IMG/VR virus record: IMGVR_UViG_3300038954_000119
Location: 1-37,510 of that record
Source of the DNA: a virus
DNA length: 37,510 bases
Reading direction: 5' to 3' (one strand)
Under the pieces are notes generated by a model, which was not told the origin of the DNA, made no database searches, and saw only the letters and a list, made by a program, of their open reading frames with translations. Positions 14,943 through 21,931 of this stretch are shown piece after piece. Numbering within the stretch: the stretch's first letter is position 1; every line of letters begins with the position of its first letter. Position numbers and translations under genes: made by a program.

Positions 14943-15125
14943 ATGAATGAAAGTAGCTTCAACGTCTATGTAGACCAGTACAAGCGTGGACAAAAGACAC
15001 TAAAGCAGATTGTAGCCAGCATTATTGTAAAGATGGGATATGAGCCTCGATGTTGGGCTGAAACGCTAGAAATTGCGATGGATGTGGTGGCAGGAGAAAG
15101 GGGGCGAAAAGATGAGAGCGATTGA
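14943..15125 (+). CDS. Hypothetical protein (60 aa)
   Basis: ATG 14943 follows AGGGGGCTAAGGG. The product is a small helical protein (MNESSFNVYVDQYKRG). It overlaps the next gene by 14 bases. The 68 bases before it hold a T6 run but no convincing hairpin. No family recognised. Confidence 0.5.
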   Translation: MNESSFNVYVDQYKRGQKTLKQIVASIIVKMGYEPRCWAETLEIAMDVVAGERGRKDESD

Positions 15126-15705
15126 GACAGTCTACAATGGATACAGATTCCGAAGCCGGCTGGAAGCTCGATGGGCGGTGTTCTTTGATGCGCTAGTTAT
15201 TGAATATCGCTATGAACCAGAGGGCTATGATTTGGATGAAGCTGGTTGGTATTTGCCGGACTTTCACCTTCCCAATCTAGGCGTTTGGATCGAGATCAAG
15301 CCAGACATTTCAACTAGACAGGGTAACACAAAAACTTATAGGTTGTTCGCAAGAGAAATAGGACCGATTATTCGCTTTGTTGGTCTCCCATCGGTTGCTT
15401 GGAATGGCACGCTATACTGCCAAGATGCGTGCGAGAGCGGAGGCGGTGATTACGAAATAGCAGCGGGGTTCGCATATTGCCATATCTGTAAGCGGTTTGT
15501 TATTAGCCTAAGTGATAACGATAGAAGGTTTTTGAACGGCGAACGACAACTACTCACCCCTGAATGGAAACCATTTGGGCTTTGTTGTTCCAATGATATG
15601 CACCGCCATAAACATACTGCTGGTGAACTAAGAGACTTACGCAAACACGCAAAGCAGGCACGTTTTGAGCATGGGCAAGTAGGGGCACCTGATAACTGGG
15701 CATAG
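15112..15705 (+). CDS. PD-(D/E)XK nuclease-like protein (197 aa)
   Basis: ATG 15112 follows GGGGGCGAAAAG. The first 65 residues carry the PD-(D/E)XK pattern: E18 in FRSRLEARWAVFF, then YLPDFHLP with D50, then WIEIKP giving E61-x-K63. A C-terminal part has a CHIC pair and further Cys, perhaps a zinc site. Proteins with this start (YRFRSRLEARWA) are widespread in phages of Actinobacteria and others. The likely role is cutting or processing DNA during replication or attack on host DNA. It is not obviously a partner of the methyltransferase. Confidence 0.8.
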   Translation: MRAIETVYNGYRFRSRLEARWAVFFDALVIEYRYEPEGYDLDEAGWYLPDFHLPNLGVWIEIKPDISTRQGNTKTYRLFAREIGPIIRFVGLPSVAWNGTLYCQDACESGGGDYEIAAGFAYCHICKRFVISLSDNDRRFLNGERQLLTPEWKPFGLCCSNDMHRHKHTAGELRDLRKHAKQARFEHGQVGAPDNWA

Positions 15706-15713
15706 GGGGCATA

Positions 15714-16583
15714 ATGAGTAGGCGGGGCAAAGCACTAATCTATGAGCTGGGCGACTCTTGGTCATTCGGCCAGCTATCGCTATTGGCAAAAATTCTTTGG
15801 CCGATGTTGTTGCCAGCCAGCGACGATCAAGGGCGAGGCAGGGCGCACGCCAAATACATCAAATGGTCAATATGCCAGAACGTTGACGAACTAACGATAG
15901 AAAACATCCCCGATGTACTGAAAGAATTGGAGCAACAGGGGATGCTCTATCTCTATGGAGCCGGCGGGGAGCAATACTATCAGGTCATTAACTGGTGGGA
16001 TCACCAACAGATGACGTGGGCGCATCCTAGCAAGTATCCAGCCCCGGTTGGTTGGGTAGATCGGATTCGCTACAACGCCAAGGGCAACGAGCAAGTCAAA
16101 GAGAACTGGGGCAAGTCTGGCGGCTTTACTAATGGTGTACCATCTAGTGATGAAGCACCTACCCAAGTAGATACCAAAGTAGATACTTCAAAAGAACCCA
16201 AGCAACATAACATAACACAACACAACACAACAGAAGATACTATGGGGGCTACGCCCCACGCCGATTTGCCCCACAACCACGACGAATGGCTCCAGTTTAT
16301 CCGAGCTGGCAAAGACCAGAAGGGGGGTTGTATAGCGCGAGTTGGACGTATGCTGGTTACGCTGTGGCCTGAGATATACAACGGTGGCGACCCTCCCTAT
16401 TCCAAGATCGGCGGTGTTGCGCGAAACGTCGGGGGTGCTGCTCGCCTAGGCCAACTTCTCTGGAAAGCGAATGCGAGCAAGGTGACTGGAGACCCGTTGG
16501 ACTACGCTTCTAAGATGCATAGCTACGCAAAGAAACACAGCAACGGTAAATCAGCCTACGACACCCTAGACTTCGGAGACTAG
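15714..16583 (+). CDS. Phage replication protein, winged-helix initiator/helicase-loader type
   Basis: ATG 15714 lies after AGGGGGCATA. The N-terminal 110 residues look like a winged helix (FGQLSLLAKILWPMLL, then VDELTIENIPDVLKELEQ and a YQVINWWDHQQ wing). A low-complexity Thr/Asn linker (about 145-175) leads to a C-terminal helical domain (GGVARNVGGAARLGQLLW, then PLDYASKMHSYA). This two-domain shape and the place directly before dnaB fit a replication initiator or helicase loader of the DnaD/replisome-organiser kind. The replication origin may lie in or near this gene, as in many phages. Confidence 0.75.
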   Translation: MSRRGKALIYELGDSWSFGQLSLLAKILWPMLLPASDDQGRGRAHAKYIKWSICQNVDELTIENIPDVLKELEQQGMLYLYGAGGEQYYQVINWWDHQQMTWAHPSKYPAPVGWVDRIRYNAKGNEQVKENWGKSGGFTNGVPSSDEAPTQVDTKVDTSKEPKQHNITQHNTTEDTMGATPHADLPHNHDEWLQFIRAGKDQKGGCIARVGRMLVTLWPEIYNGGDPPYSKIGGVARNVGGAARLGQLLWKANASKVTGDPLDYASKMHSYAKKHSNGKSAYDTLDFGD

Positions 16584-16586
16584 CCA

Positions 16587-17930
16587 ATGACCACGCCCGA
16601 ACGCCCCCACAACTTGGAAGCTGAACGCAGCGTCTTGGGAAGCATTATCCTAGATGTCGACGCCTACTACACCGTTGCCAGTATTATCGACACTGATGAC
16701 TTCTACCTCGTGCGCCACCGCTGGATATTTGATGCTATTCGCCACCTCCACCGGGAGCGAGAGCCGGTTGACTATCTCACCGTCTGCAATGAAGTGTCAA
16801 GGCGCGGCAAGCTGGCGAAGATCGGGGGGGAGGCATTCGTCATCGACCTCGTTCAGAGCGTGCCGTCAAGCTACAACGCGGAGGGCTACGCCGAGATCGT
16901 CAGAGAGGAAGCACACCGCCGGCGGTTGCTCGCCGCTGCGTCAGAAATTGCGAAGGTGGCCCATGCCACGGGGTTTGACCTTGACGACCGCCGGGTAGAG
17001 GCGCGGAAGGCGTTTGACAGCGCGGAGAAGACGAAGATCCGTCCCGATGCTATGAGCGCGGAGGAAGCGGTGCATATTCTGTTTCAAGAGGTTGGAGAAT
17101 GGGCTGAGAACCCACTTAAGCCGGGAGAGGTGCGGGGGATCTCCACCGGCCTTGCTGACCTGGACGCGATGCTTGACGGAATCGAGCCGGGATTGTACCT
17201 CGTGGCGGCAGTTCAGCACACGGGAAAGACGGCGTTTTGCCAGCAACTCGCGGTCAATGCGGCGAAGGCTGGGCGACCCGTGTTGTTCTTCTCGATGGAG
17301 CACAGCGCGGAGTATATGTACCACCGAATAGCATCGAGCATCTGCAAGCTTGACATTCGGCAGATCAGACATGGGCTGAACGGCGCGGAGTTGAAGCGGT
17401 ATCACGACGCCCTGAGCGTGATTGAGGATATGCCCATCGAGATTATCGGCAAACAGCTTACAATGAGCCAGATTGAGGCTGAGATACGGGCGCGGGTGCA
17501 TCGGGGGCTGGCCTTCGTGGTTATTGACAACATCGAGCAGGCCGGCGCGTCGGTGAGTGGGAGCAAGCAGTATATCCAGTACCAACGAGCTGCTTACTGG
17601 ATGCTGGGAATCGCCACAGACGATGACGTGCAACTGCCGATATTTACGACGATGCAGCTTGGCACTAAGAGCGTGTCGCACCGCCAGGACAAGAAGCCGG
17701 AGATGGGAGACCTCTACGGGGCCGACGGGCCGAATCAGGCGGCGAGTGTAGTACTGCTGCTGCACCGTGACGACAGGTGGACGTTTGAGGAAAGCGAGAT
17801 GAATCACCTCATAGAAGTGTCATGCTGGAAGGATAAAATAAATCATACGGGCACGGGCAAGGCGCGAAAGTTTGTGTTTGGTTCACAGGGGCAGGTTTGG
17901 GACAGAACGAGGGAGGACGTGAGGCTATGA
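16587..17930 (+). CDS. dnaB: Replicative DNA helicase, DnaB family
   Basis: A 447-residue DnaB. The N-terminal domain opens PHNLEAERSVLGSIILD; a linker leads to the RecA-like core with GISTGLADLDAMLDG, Walker A as VQHTGKTA (Lys214), FFSMEHS, Walker B FVVIDNIEQ, and a late DLYGADGPNQAASVVLLLHR arginine-finger region. Walker A is slightly off the usual GxPxMGKT. It would unwind the fork 5'-3' as a hexamer, loaded by the product just upstream, from which it is separated by three bases. Confidence 0.95.
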   Translation: MTTPERPHNLEAERSVLGSIILDVDAYYTVASIIDTDDFYLVRHRWIFDAIRHLHREREPVDYLTVCNEVSRRGKLAKIGGEAFVIDLVQSVPSSYNAEGYAEIVREEAHRRRLLAAASEIAKVAHATGFDLDDRRVEARKAFDSAEKTKIRPDAMSAEEAVHILFQEVGEWAENPLKPGEVRGISTGLADLDAMLDGIEPGLYLVAAVQHTGKTAFCQQLAVNAAKAGRPVLFFSMEHSAEYMYHRIASSICKLDIRQIRHGLNGAELKRYHDALSVIEDMPIEIIGKQLTMSQIEAEIRARVHRGLAFVVIDNIEQAGASVSGSKQYIQYQRAAYWMLGIATDDDVQLPIFTTMQLGTKSVSHRQDKKPEMGDLYGADGPNQAASVVLLLHRDDRWTFEESEMNHLIEVSCWKDKINHTGTGKARKFVFGSQGQVWDRTREDVRL

Positions 17931-18097
17931 ACACCAAGAAGCTAGACCGACTTGAACGAGCCGCAAATCGGGCCAAGCGAGACTATGGCCCCAACGACCC
18001 GCGCTACGTTCGGGCGCGGAAACGGTATCTGCTGGCGCAAGGCCGGGAGTGGAAGCGGCAGCGGGTGAAGGTGAGAGTGATAGGGGGTGAGAGATGA
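17927..18097 (+). CDS. Small basic protein (56 aa)
   Basis: ATG 17927 overlaps the dnaB stop as ATGA. The product is very rich in Arg and Lys (KLDRLERAANRAKRDYG), so it probably binds nucleic acid. No family recognised. Confidence 0.5.
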   Translation: MNTKKLDRLERAANRAKRDYGPNDPRYVRARKRYLLAQGREWKRQRVKVRVIGGER

Positions 18098-18309
18098 ACG
18101 TTTGGCAAGCAAAGTATGAGGCACTGGTTGCGGGGATTCGGAGCCAGGAGTATATAGAAAATGCTGAAAAACTGGTGAGCGTTGCGCTCAGGATTTCGTC
18201 AGCGCGACCAGTTACGTTTGGTGAAGCCTTTGATGCGCTTCTACGTGCCGTGGTAATACAACAGCCTCCAGACATAGAGCAAGTGAGGTCAACCGATGAC
18301 TCTTCGTGA
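18094..18309 (+). CDS. Hypothetical helical protein (71 aa)
   Basis: ATG 18094 overlaps the previous stop, with GGGGGTGAGAG upstream. The product is all-helical (WQAKYEALVAGIRSQEYIEN) with no known domain. Confidence 0.5.
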   Translation: MNVWQAKYEALVAGIRSQEYIENAEKLVSVALRISSARPVTFGEAFDALLRAVVIQQPPDIEQVRSTDDSS

Positions 18310-18484
18310 GGCAGCACAAGAGCTATTAGAAGTGCGAGAGATCGGCGGTTATTACGCCGAAAATCAAGCCTACAACCGCTTCTGTGATGCACTATCGGCG
18401 GAGCACAGCGGGAATGAGAGATTTGTGCCGCCGGGGAAGGCGGAAGCGGCAAGGATAGCGCGGGAGATCGTGGGAGGCGAGTGA
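18296..18484 (+). CDS. Hypothetical helical protein (62 aa)
   Basis: ATG 18296 overlaps the preceding gene by 14 bases. MTLREAAQELLEVREIGGYY resembles the start of many short phage proteins of unknown role. No family assigned. Confidence 0.5.
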   Translation: MTLREAAQELLEVREIGGYYAENQAYNRFCDALSAEHSGNERFVPPGKAEAARIAREIVGGE

Positions 18485-18747
18485 TGGAATGGATTAGTGT
18501 CGAAGAGCGAATGCCGGAGATCGGCAAGAGCGGATTCAGCGACACGGTACTTGTCTTTGACAATATCGAGAGTTGTGTTTTATCTGCGGCTTATGATGAG
18601 GAGTTTGGCTGGTCATCTGAGCCGACAGGCTATCTTCTAATCGGGGTTACGCACTGGCGACCAATGATAGAATCTCCAGAGGGTGAGCGCATCGAGTGGG
18701 AGGCAAGGCGGGAGCGGGAACGGAGAGGGGATAGGAGACCGCAGTGA
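18484..18747 (+). CDS. DUF551-family protein (87 aa)
   Basis: ATG 18484 overlaps the previous stop. The sequence has the DUF551 signature: it starts MEWISVEERMPE, has a VLVFDN strand, and ends its core with GVTHWRPMIESP, where the family usually has THWMPLPEPP. Such proteins are common in phages and prophages; their role is unknown. Confidence 0.8.
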   Translation: MEWISVEERMPEIGKSGFSDTVLVFDNIESCVLSAAYDEEFGWSSEPTGYLLIGVTHWRPMIESPEGERIEWEARRERERRGDRRPQ

Positions 18748-19163
18748 GCATACAAGATGACGTGGCAGCGGCAGTCTGTGACCGTGGATACTACGAGAAG
18801 CCGAATGGTGACCCGTGGAGCAAAGAGCAGCTGGCAGTGCGGCAGGTGGCGAAGCTGATGGAGGAGTTGGGGGAATTAAATCGGTATACTAGACAGATTG
18901 GATTGCATCGTCGAGGCTGGCACCAGTATTCAAGGTGGGAGAGGATGCTAAGTGAGGCTGCTCAGGTCGCCCGGTATGCCTTCGACGACGATGATTGGAG
19001 TGGTGCCTGGGTGGTCAACGAGGATGCGGCTGCCGAAGAACTCGCCGATATCCAGGTAGTCGTGTTCACCCTGGCCGACGTGCTGGGCATTGACATTCTG
19101 GAGCTGGCGCGGGAGAAGGCATTGGATGATGTGGAGAGAGGGGTGAGAAATGGCAAAGATTGA
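18744..19163 (+). CDS. MazG-like nucleotide pyrophosphohydrolase (139 aa)
   Basis: GTG 18744 overlaps the DUF551 stop. The protein shows the MazG-type metal site: KLMEELGELNRY (E-E-x-x-E) and, after an inserted 60 residues, EELADIQVVVFTLAD, then GIDILELAREKALDDVERG. This is the second MazG-like gene in the window (see 9660). It should hydrolyse (d)NTPs to monophosphates; in phage this may sanitise nucleotides or interfere with host alarmones. The longer spacing between the two motifs compared with minimal MazG is notable. Confidence 0.82.
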   Translation: MSIQDDVAAAVCDRGYYEKPNGDPWSKEQLAVRQVAKLMEELGELNRYTRQIGLHRRGWHQYSRWERMLSEAAQVARYAFDDDDWSGAWVVNEDAAAEELADIQVVVFTLADVLGIDILELAREKALDDVERGVRNGKD

Positions 19164-19584
19164 CGTGCGCGAAGCGGAAGCGGGACCGGCGCTGGACGCG
19201 GCTTGTGCGGAGGCGATGGGGTGGGAGTTTACGGAATCGCACCTCACCATTGGCGCTCATGCGATTGAGGGCGTCGAAGGGACGGTGTGGTTCTATACCA
19301 ACAAAGGGAATGTGCGAGCTGTAGGGTATGATTGGCGCGGCGAATGGCGGCCCTCAACTGACTGGGGTCATGCTGGCGAGCTGGTGGAGGCAATACAGCG
19401 GGAACCAGTGTGGGGCAAGTTTGTAGACTTCGTTGGTTACTTGGACAGTTTATGCGGCTCCGTTAGGGACTCTGGTAGAGAAACGCCCCTGGCTACTTGG
19501 CGAAATGTCGATGCGCTCGCAATCTGCAGAGCGTTTTTGTTGGCTTCGGGTGTTACAGAGATCGAGGCGAGCGGCCAGGACTAA
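19150..19584 (+). CDS. Phage ABA-sandwich-domain protein (144 aa)
   Basis: ATG 19150 overlaps the previous gene. The pattern ALDAACAEAMGWEF, then WRPSTDWGHAGELVEAI, and a final ALAICRAFLLASG is that of the phage ABA-sandwich family (also seen as DUF2591), small alpha/beta proteins found in many phages with unknown role. An insertion in the middle contains VWFYTNKGNVRAVGY. Confidence 0.78.
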   Translation: MAKIDVREAEAGPALDAACAEAMGWEFTESHLTIGAHAIEGVEGTVWFYTNKGNVRAVGYDWRGEWRPSTDWGHAGELVEAIQREPVWGKFVDFVGYLDSLCGSVRDSGRETPLATWRNVDALAICRAFLLASGVTEIEASGQD

Positions 19585-19612
19585 GCGACGTGGGGAAAGG
19601 GGGCAGGGGGCT

Positions 19613-19849
19613 ATGTCGATTATGGTATTGCATCCAGAGCAGGATATGGTCGTCACGGAGCGGGCCGCACTGGTCGCGTGGCGGCTGGCACACGGCGAAG
19701 CGATGACGACCGCTGACGTTGCGGAGATGGTCGGTGTTTGTGAGCGTTCAGCACAACGGATGATGTGCAAGATTGCGCGAATCCTCCCTATTGTCCAACG
19801 AAACGGGCATTGGGAGGCGGCTTTCTTCGGAGAAACAGAAAACTCATAG
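19613..19849 (+). CDS. Helix-turn-helix protein (78 aa), possible late regulator
   Basis: ATG 19613 lies after GGGGGC. The middle of the protein (MTTADVAEMVGVCERSAQRM, about residues 31-50) is a helix-turn-helix, followed by KIARILPIVQRNGHWEA, which looks like a wing. It is the last gene before the intergenic region leading to the packaging genes, so it could be a late-gene activator. That role is inference. Confidence 0.65.
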   Translation: MSIMVLHPEQDMVVTERAALVAWRLAHGEAMTTADVAEMVGVCERSAQRMMCKIARILPIVQRNGHWEAAFFGETENS

Positions 19850-19859
19850 ACAAAGCGAC

Positions 19860-19887
19860 GTTCTACGTCGGGTCAATTTGGTATACT
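19860..19887 (+). promoter_or_regulatory. Possible extended -10 promoter before packaging region
   Basis: TG-G-TATACT (19879-19887) fits an extended -10 element. No good -35 stands upstream. A short hairpin CGACG/CGTCG (about 19856-19870) precedes it. If used, transcription would start near 19894 and feed the membrane-protein gene at 19928 and perhaps the late genes. Confidence 0.35.
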
Positions 19888-19927
19888 GCGTGCATAGGGG
19901 CAAAACGTATATCCAACAGGGGGTATT

Positions 19928-20296
19928 ATGGGCGATCTTCTGACGGGCATTGCTGCGGCAGTTTTGGTTTCCTTCGCAATCGAAAGACTTACCGAATACT
20001 TTGTAGCGTTCCCTCTCGAAAAGGCTGCACCCAACGTTGACCGTGAGTGGTTGCGCTATGCAGTGCTGGTCTTCGGCGGTGCGGCTTCGTGGTTCTCCGG
20101 CTGGGACATGTTCACCAAGGTTGCTGCGCTCGATCCTCTTGTGGGACAGATCCTCACAGCGGCCATTGTCGGTGCGGGGCCGGAGATCATCCACAGGATC
20201 GTTAAGGAGCCACAGGTGCCGGAGCGAGCCTTGCAAGATGCGGCACGGAGACATGCGGAGAGAGTAGCTAAGATTAATAGTGTGCTTGGCAGATGA
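19928..20296 (+). CDS. Membrane protein (122 aa), holin-like size
   Basis: ATG 19928 follows AACAGGGGGTATT. Segments at about residues 3-20, 42-60 and 68-92 are hydrophobic, and the tail is charged and helical (ERALQDAARRHAERVAKIN). Layout is like a small phage membrane protein or holin, but there is no endolysin nearby and the tail is longer than usual. No family recognised. Confidence 0.55.
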   Translation: MGDLLTGIAAAVLVSFAIERLTEYFVAFPLEKAAPNVDREWLRYAVLVFGGAASWFSGWDMFTKVAALDPLVGQILTAAIVGAGPEIIHRIVKEPQVPERALQDAARRHAERVAKINSVLGR

Positions 20297-20443
20297 CGTG
20301 TTCGCAGTGGGCAGCATCCATGGCGCCCTCACAGGTGGGATGCTCCAGGGGCGAGTAGGGGAGGGGCGTCGCCCCATTGAATATTCCCTCACAATCCGCT
20401 GGGCCGATAGGTGCCAGCATAAGGTTGTGAGGCTAGGGAATCT
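20297..20443 (+). promoter_or_regulatory. Structured leader: three hairpins, last one covers the ribosome site
   Basis: Three hairpins follow each other. H1 is AGCATCC (20313-20319) with GGATGCT (20338-20344). H2 is GGGGC-GTC-GCCCC (20363-20375). H3 is a long nested stem: ATTCCCT (20383-20389) with AGGGAAT (20435-20441), CACAA (20390-20394) with TTGTG (20425-20429), and an inner GCTGG (20398-20402) with CCAGC (20414-20418). The AGGGA in the last arm is the ribosome site for ATG 20444, so folding would hide it. A cis-regulatory RNA is likely; a packaging (cos/pac) site is the alternative. Confidence 0.6.
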
Positions 20444-20755
20444 ATGAGCAGACCGAGACACGCTAAACGCGACCAAAACCAGGGGCAGATCGTTGACGAA
20501 CTGCGTTCCCTGGGCTTTTACGTGCTGGACGTGAGCCAGCTTGCGCACCTCGGCTTTGATTTGCTGGTCAAGGGGCACCACAGAAAGCGGCTTTGTCCGG
20601 CGTGGCTGGCGGTTGAGGTCAAGGCCGAGGGCGGCGCGTTGACGGAACGCGAGGAAGAGGTCGCGGCAGAATTACAGATGCGCTACGGTGACGAGGCAGC
20701 TTACAAGGTGGCGTATTGCGCTGAGGATGTGGCGGAGTGGTTCGGGGCGGTGTGA
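20444..20755 (+). CDS. VRR-NUC/Holliday-resolvase-like PD-(D/E)XK nuclease (103 aa)
   Basis: The protein has the small-nuclease pattern: an N-terminal basic helix (KRDQNQGQIVDELRSLG), GFDLLV with D39, then WLAVEVKA giving E58-x-K60, and a following LTEREEEVAAEL helix. This matches VRR-NUC-type and archaeal-Hjc-like nucleases, which cut branched DNA. It sits just before the terminase genes, where an HNH nuclease is often found in other phages, so it may help packaging or resolve branched DNA first. Its start is covered by the hairpin of the leader before it. Confidence 0.78.
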   Translation: MSRPRHAKRDQNQGQIVDELRSLGFYVLDVSQLAHLGFDLLVKGHHRKRLCPAWLAVEVKAEGGALTEREEEVAAELQMRYGDEAAYKVAYCAEDVAEWFGAV

Positions 20756-20976
20756 TGAGTAACCGCTACTTTGACCAGCTTCCGGCGCATGTCACTTTTA
20801 CCGAGACCTGGGGCAACAAGCCCGGTCTTGGCTCGTGGTGGAAGCGGGCGCTGCATAAGGCACGTCGCCGATATTGGCGTGAAATGATAGCACGCGGTTT
20901 CTGGCTGGACAAGGTAGAGCCACATCCCAGGGAGCCAGTGCGCTACGAGTCGGAAGTTAATTGGCGGTGCTGGTAA
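20755..20976 (+). CDS. Hypothetical basic protein (73 aa)
   Basis: ATG 20755 overlaps the nuclease stop as TGATG. Basic and Trp-rich (GSWWKRALHKARRRYWREMI). It might bind DNA. No family recognised. Confidence 0.5.
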   Translation: MSNRYFDQLPAHVTFTETWGNKPGLGSWWKRALHKARRRYWREMIARGFWLDKVEPHPREPVRYESEVNWRCW

Positions 20977-21083
20977 TGCTTGAGCGCATAGCGGATCAAC
21001 TGGCGGAGATCATCGACCTGCTGCGGGAGATCGTGGAAGTGATGCATGATTTGAGGCATGAAAGGGCGCTGCGTGGTGAGTGA
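20976..21083 (+). CDS. Very small helical protein (35 aa)
   Basis: ATG 20976 overlaps the preceding stop as TAATG. The 35-residue product MLERIADQLAEIIDLLREIV is an amphipathic helix with Leu/Ile heptads, so it could dimerise. Coupled neighbours on both sides support it, but it is short. Confidence 0.4.
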   Translation: MLERIADQLAEIIDLLREIVEVMHDLRHERALRGE

Positions 21084-21333
21084 CGATCACCTCCCCCTCA
21101 CCGCCGCCCACACGCATTTCAATCGCGATGCGCCAGTGGTGCTCATTCGGCGCGTTGGGGTCGAGGGTCATCACCGCTGCGTTGTCGATGTGCTACCGGA
21201 GCGGTTCGCAGAGGCCGAGATGGAGCACATACCGCTCAAGCAGGCGTGGTATGGCGATCAAGAGGACGTGACGGGGGCGCGGATCTTGCGGGGGAAGCGG
21301 GCGATGCGGTTGTTGGGGTTGTTGGGGGTGTGA
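21076..21333 (+). CDS. Hypothetical protein (about 85 aa)
   Basis: GTG 21076 overlaps the previous stop; GTG 21073 and ATG 21058 are also in frame. The product is alpha/beta with a strand pair (APVVLIRRVGVEG, CVVDVLPERF) and a basic C-terminus. Its stop overlaps the next start. No family recognised. Confidence 0.45.
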   Translation: MSDDHLPLTAAHTHFNRDAPVVLIRRVGVEGHHRCVVDVLPERFAEAEMEHIPLKQAWYGDQEDVTGARILRGKRAMRLLGLLGV

Positions 21334-21542
21334 TGGACAAGGTGGAGTTTCTGGCCCATTTCCCCAGCATTCAATCTGCGTTCAAACGCCATGGCGGGGG
21401 AAATGGACTACGAACCCAACTCGACATTCCAGAGAAGTATGTTGAGGATGCAGTACAGCTAATGGCGCTGACGACGTGCAACTTGAAAGTGACGGTAGAA
21501 GTGGCGGAATCTGAGGACAATGGCCGAAAATCTTACATCTAG
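21333..21542 (+). CDS. Hypothetical protein (69 aa)
   Basis: ATG 21333 overlaps the preceding TGA. The helical N-terminus MDKVEFLAHFPSIQSAFKRH is followed by a helix and a beta strand (CNLKVTVEVAESE). Its end overlaps the small terminase start. No family recognised. Confidence 0.5.
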   Translation: MDKVEFLAHFPSIQSAFKRHGGGNGLRTQLDIPEKYVEDAVQLMALTTCNLKVTVEVAESEDNGRKSYI

Positions 21543-21930
21543 CGAGCGAATAAAAGAGCTTTGGGTGTTGCTGAATCACAATCAGCGGCGCTTTGTCGTG
21601 GAGATGACACAATGCTCCACGAAGAAAGAGGCCGCTGAGGTAGTTGGCATTGACCCGCGCACTGTTTACAACTGGCCTTCGATTGTTGACGAAGCCGTTG
21701 ACCTTTTACTTGCCGATGCTCGCACGGCAGCGGTGGAGATGCTGACACAGGCCCTTACTCGCGCCGTGATGATTAAGATTGCTGGCCTTGATAGTGGTGA
21801 TGAGAAGATACGCCAAGCGGCGGCATCCGAGATCATTGATCGGGGGCTGGGCAAGGCGACGCAACACTTAGAGCACAGCGGGGACGCTGCAACCTTCCGC
21901 GTCGTCTACGAAGACGAAGAGGGCGACTAA
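21520..21930 (+). CDS. terS: Terminase small subunit (probable)
   Basis: ATG 21520 after GAGGACA gives 136 residues. An N-terminal helix-turn-helix (about residues 32-52, TKKEAAEVVGIDPRTVYNWP) is followed by long helices with DEKIRQAAASEIIDRGLGKA, the layout of many small terminase subunits, which bind the packaging site and form a ring. It directly precedes the large subunit, with only one base between their codons. Confidence 0.85.
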   Translation: MAENLTSSERIKELWVLLNHNQRRFVVEMTQCSTKKEAAEVVGIDPRTVYNWPSIVDEAVDLLLADARTAAVEMLTQALTRAVMIKIAGLDSGDEKIRQAAASEIIDRGLGKATQHLEHSGDAATFRVVYEDEEGD

Positions 21931-21931
21931 T

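Noticed and set aside
16941-17807. 288-codon open frame on the minus strand across dnaB
   Set aside because: It lies opposite a certain DnaB gene, has no ribosome site, and its composition is that of an antisense shadow.
19928-20296. Holin with a lysis cassette
   Set aside because: Membrane segments fit, but no endolysin or spanin gene is nearby.
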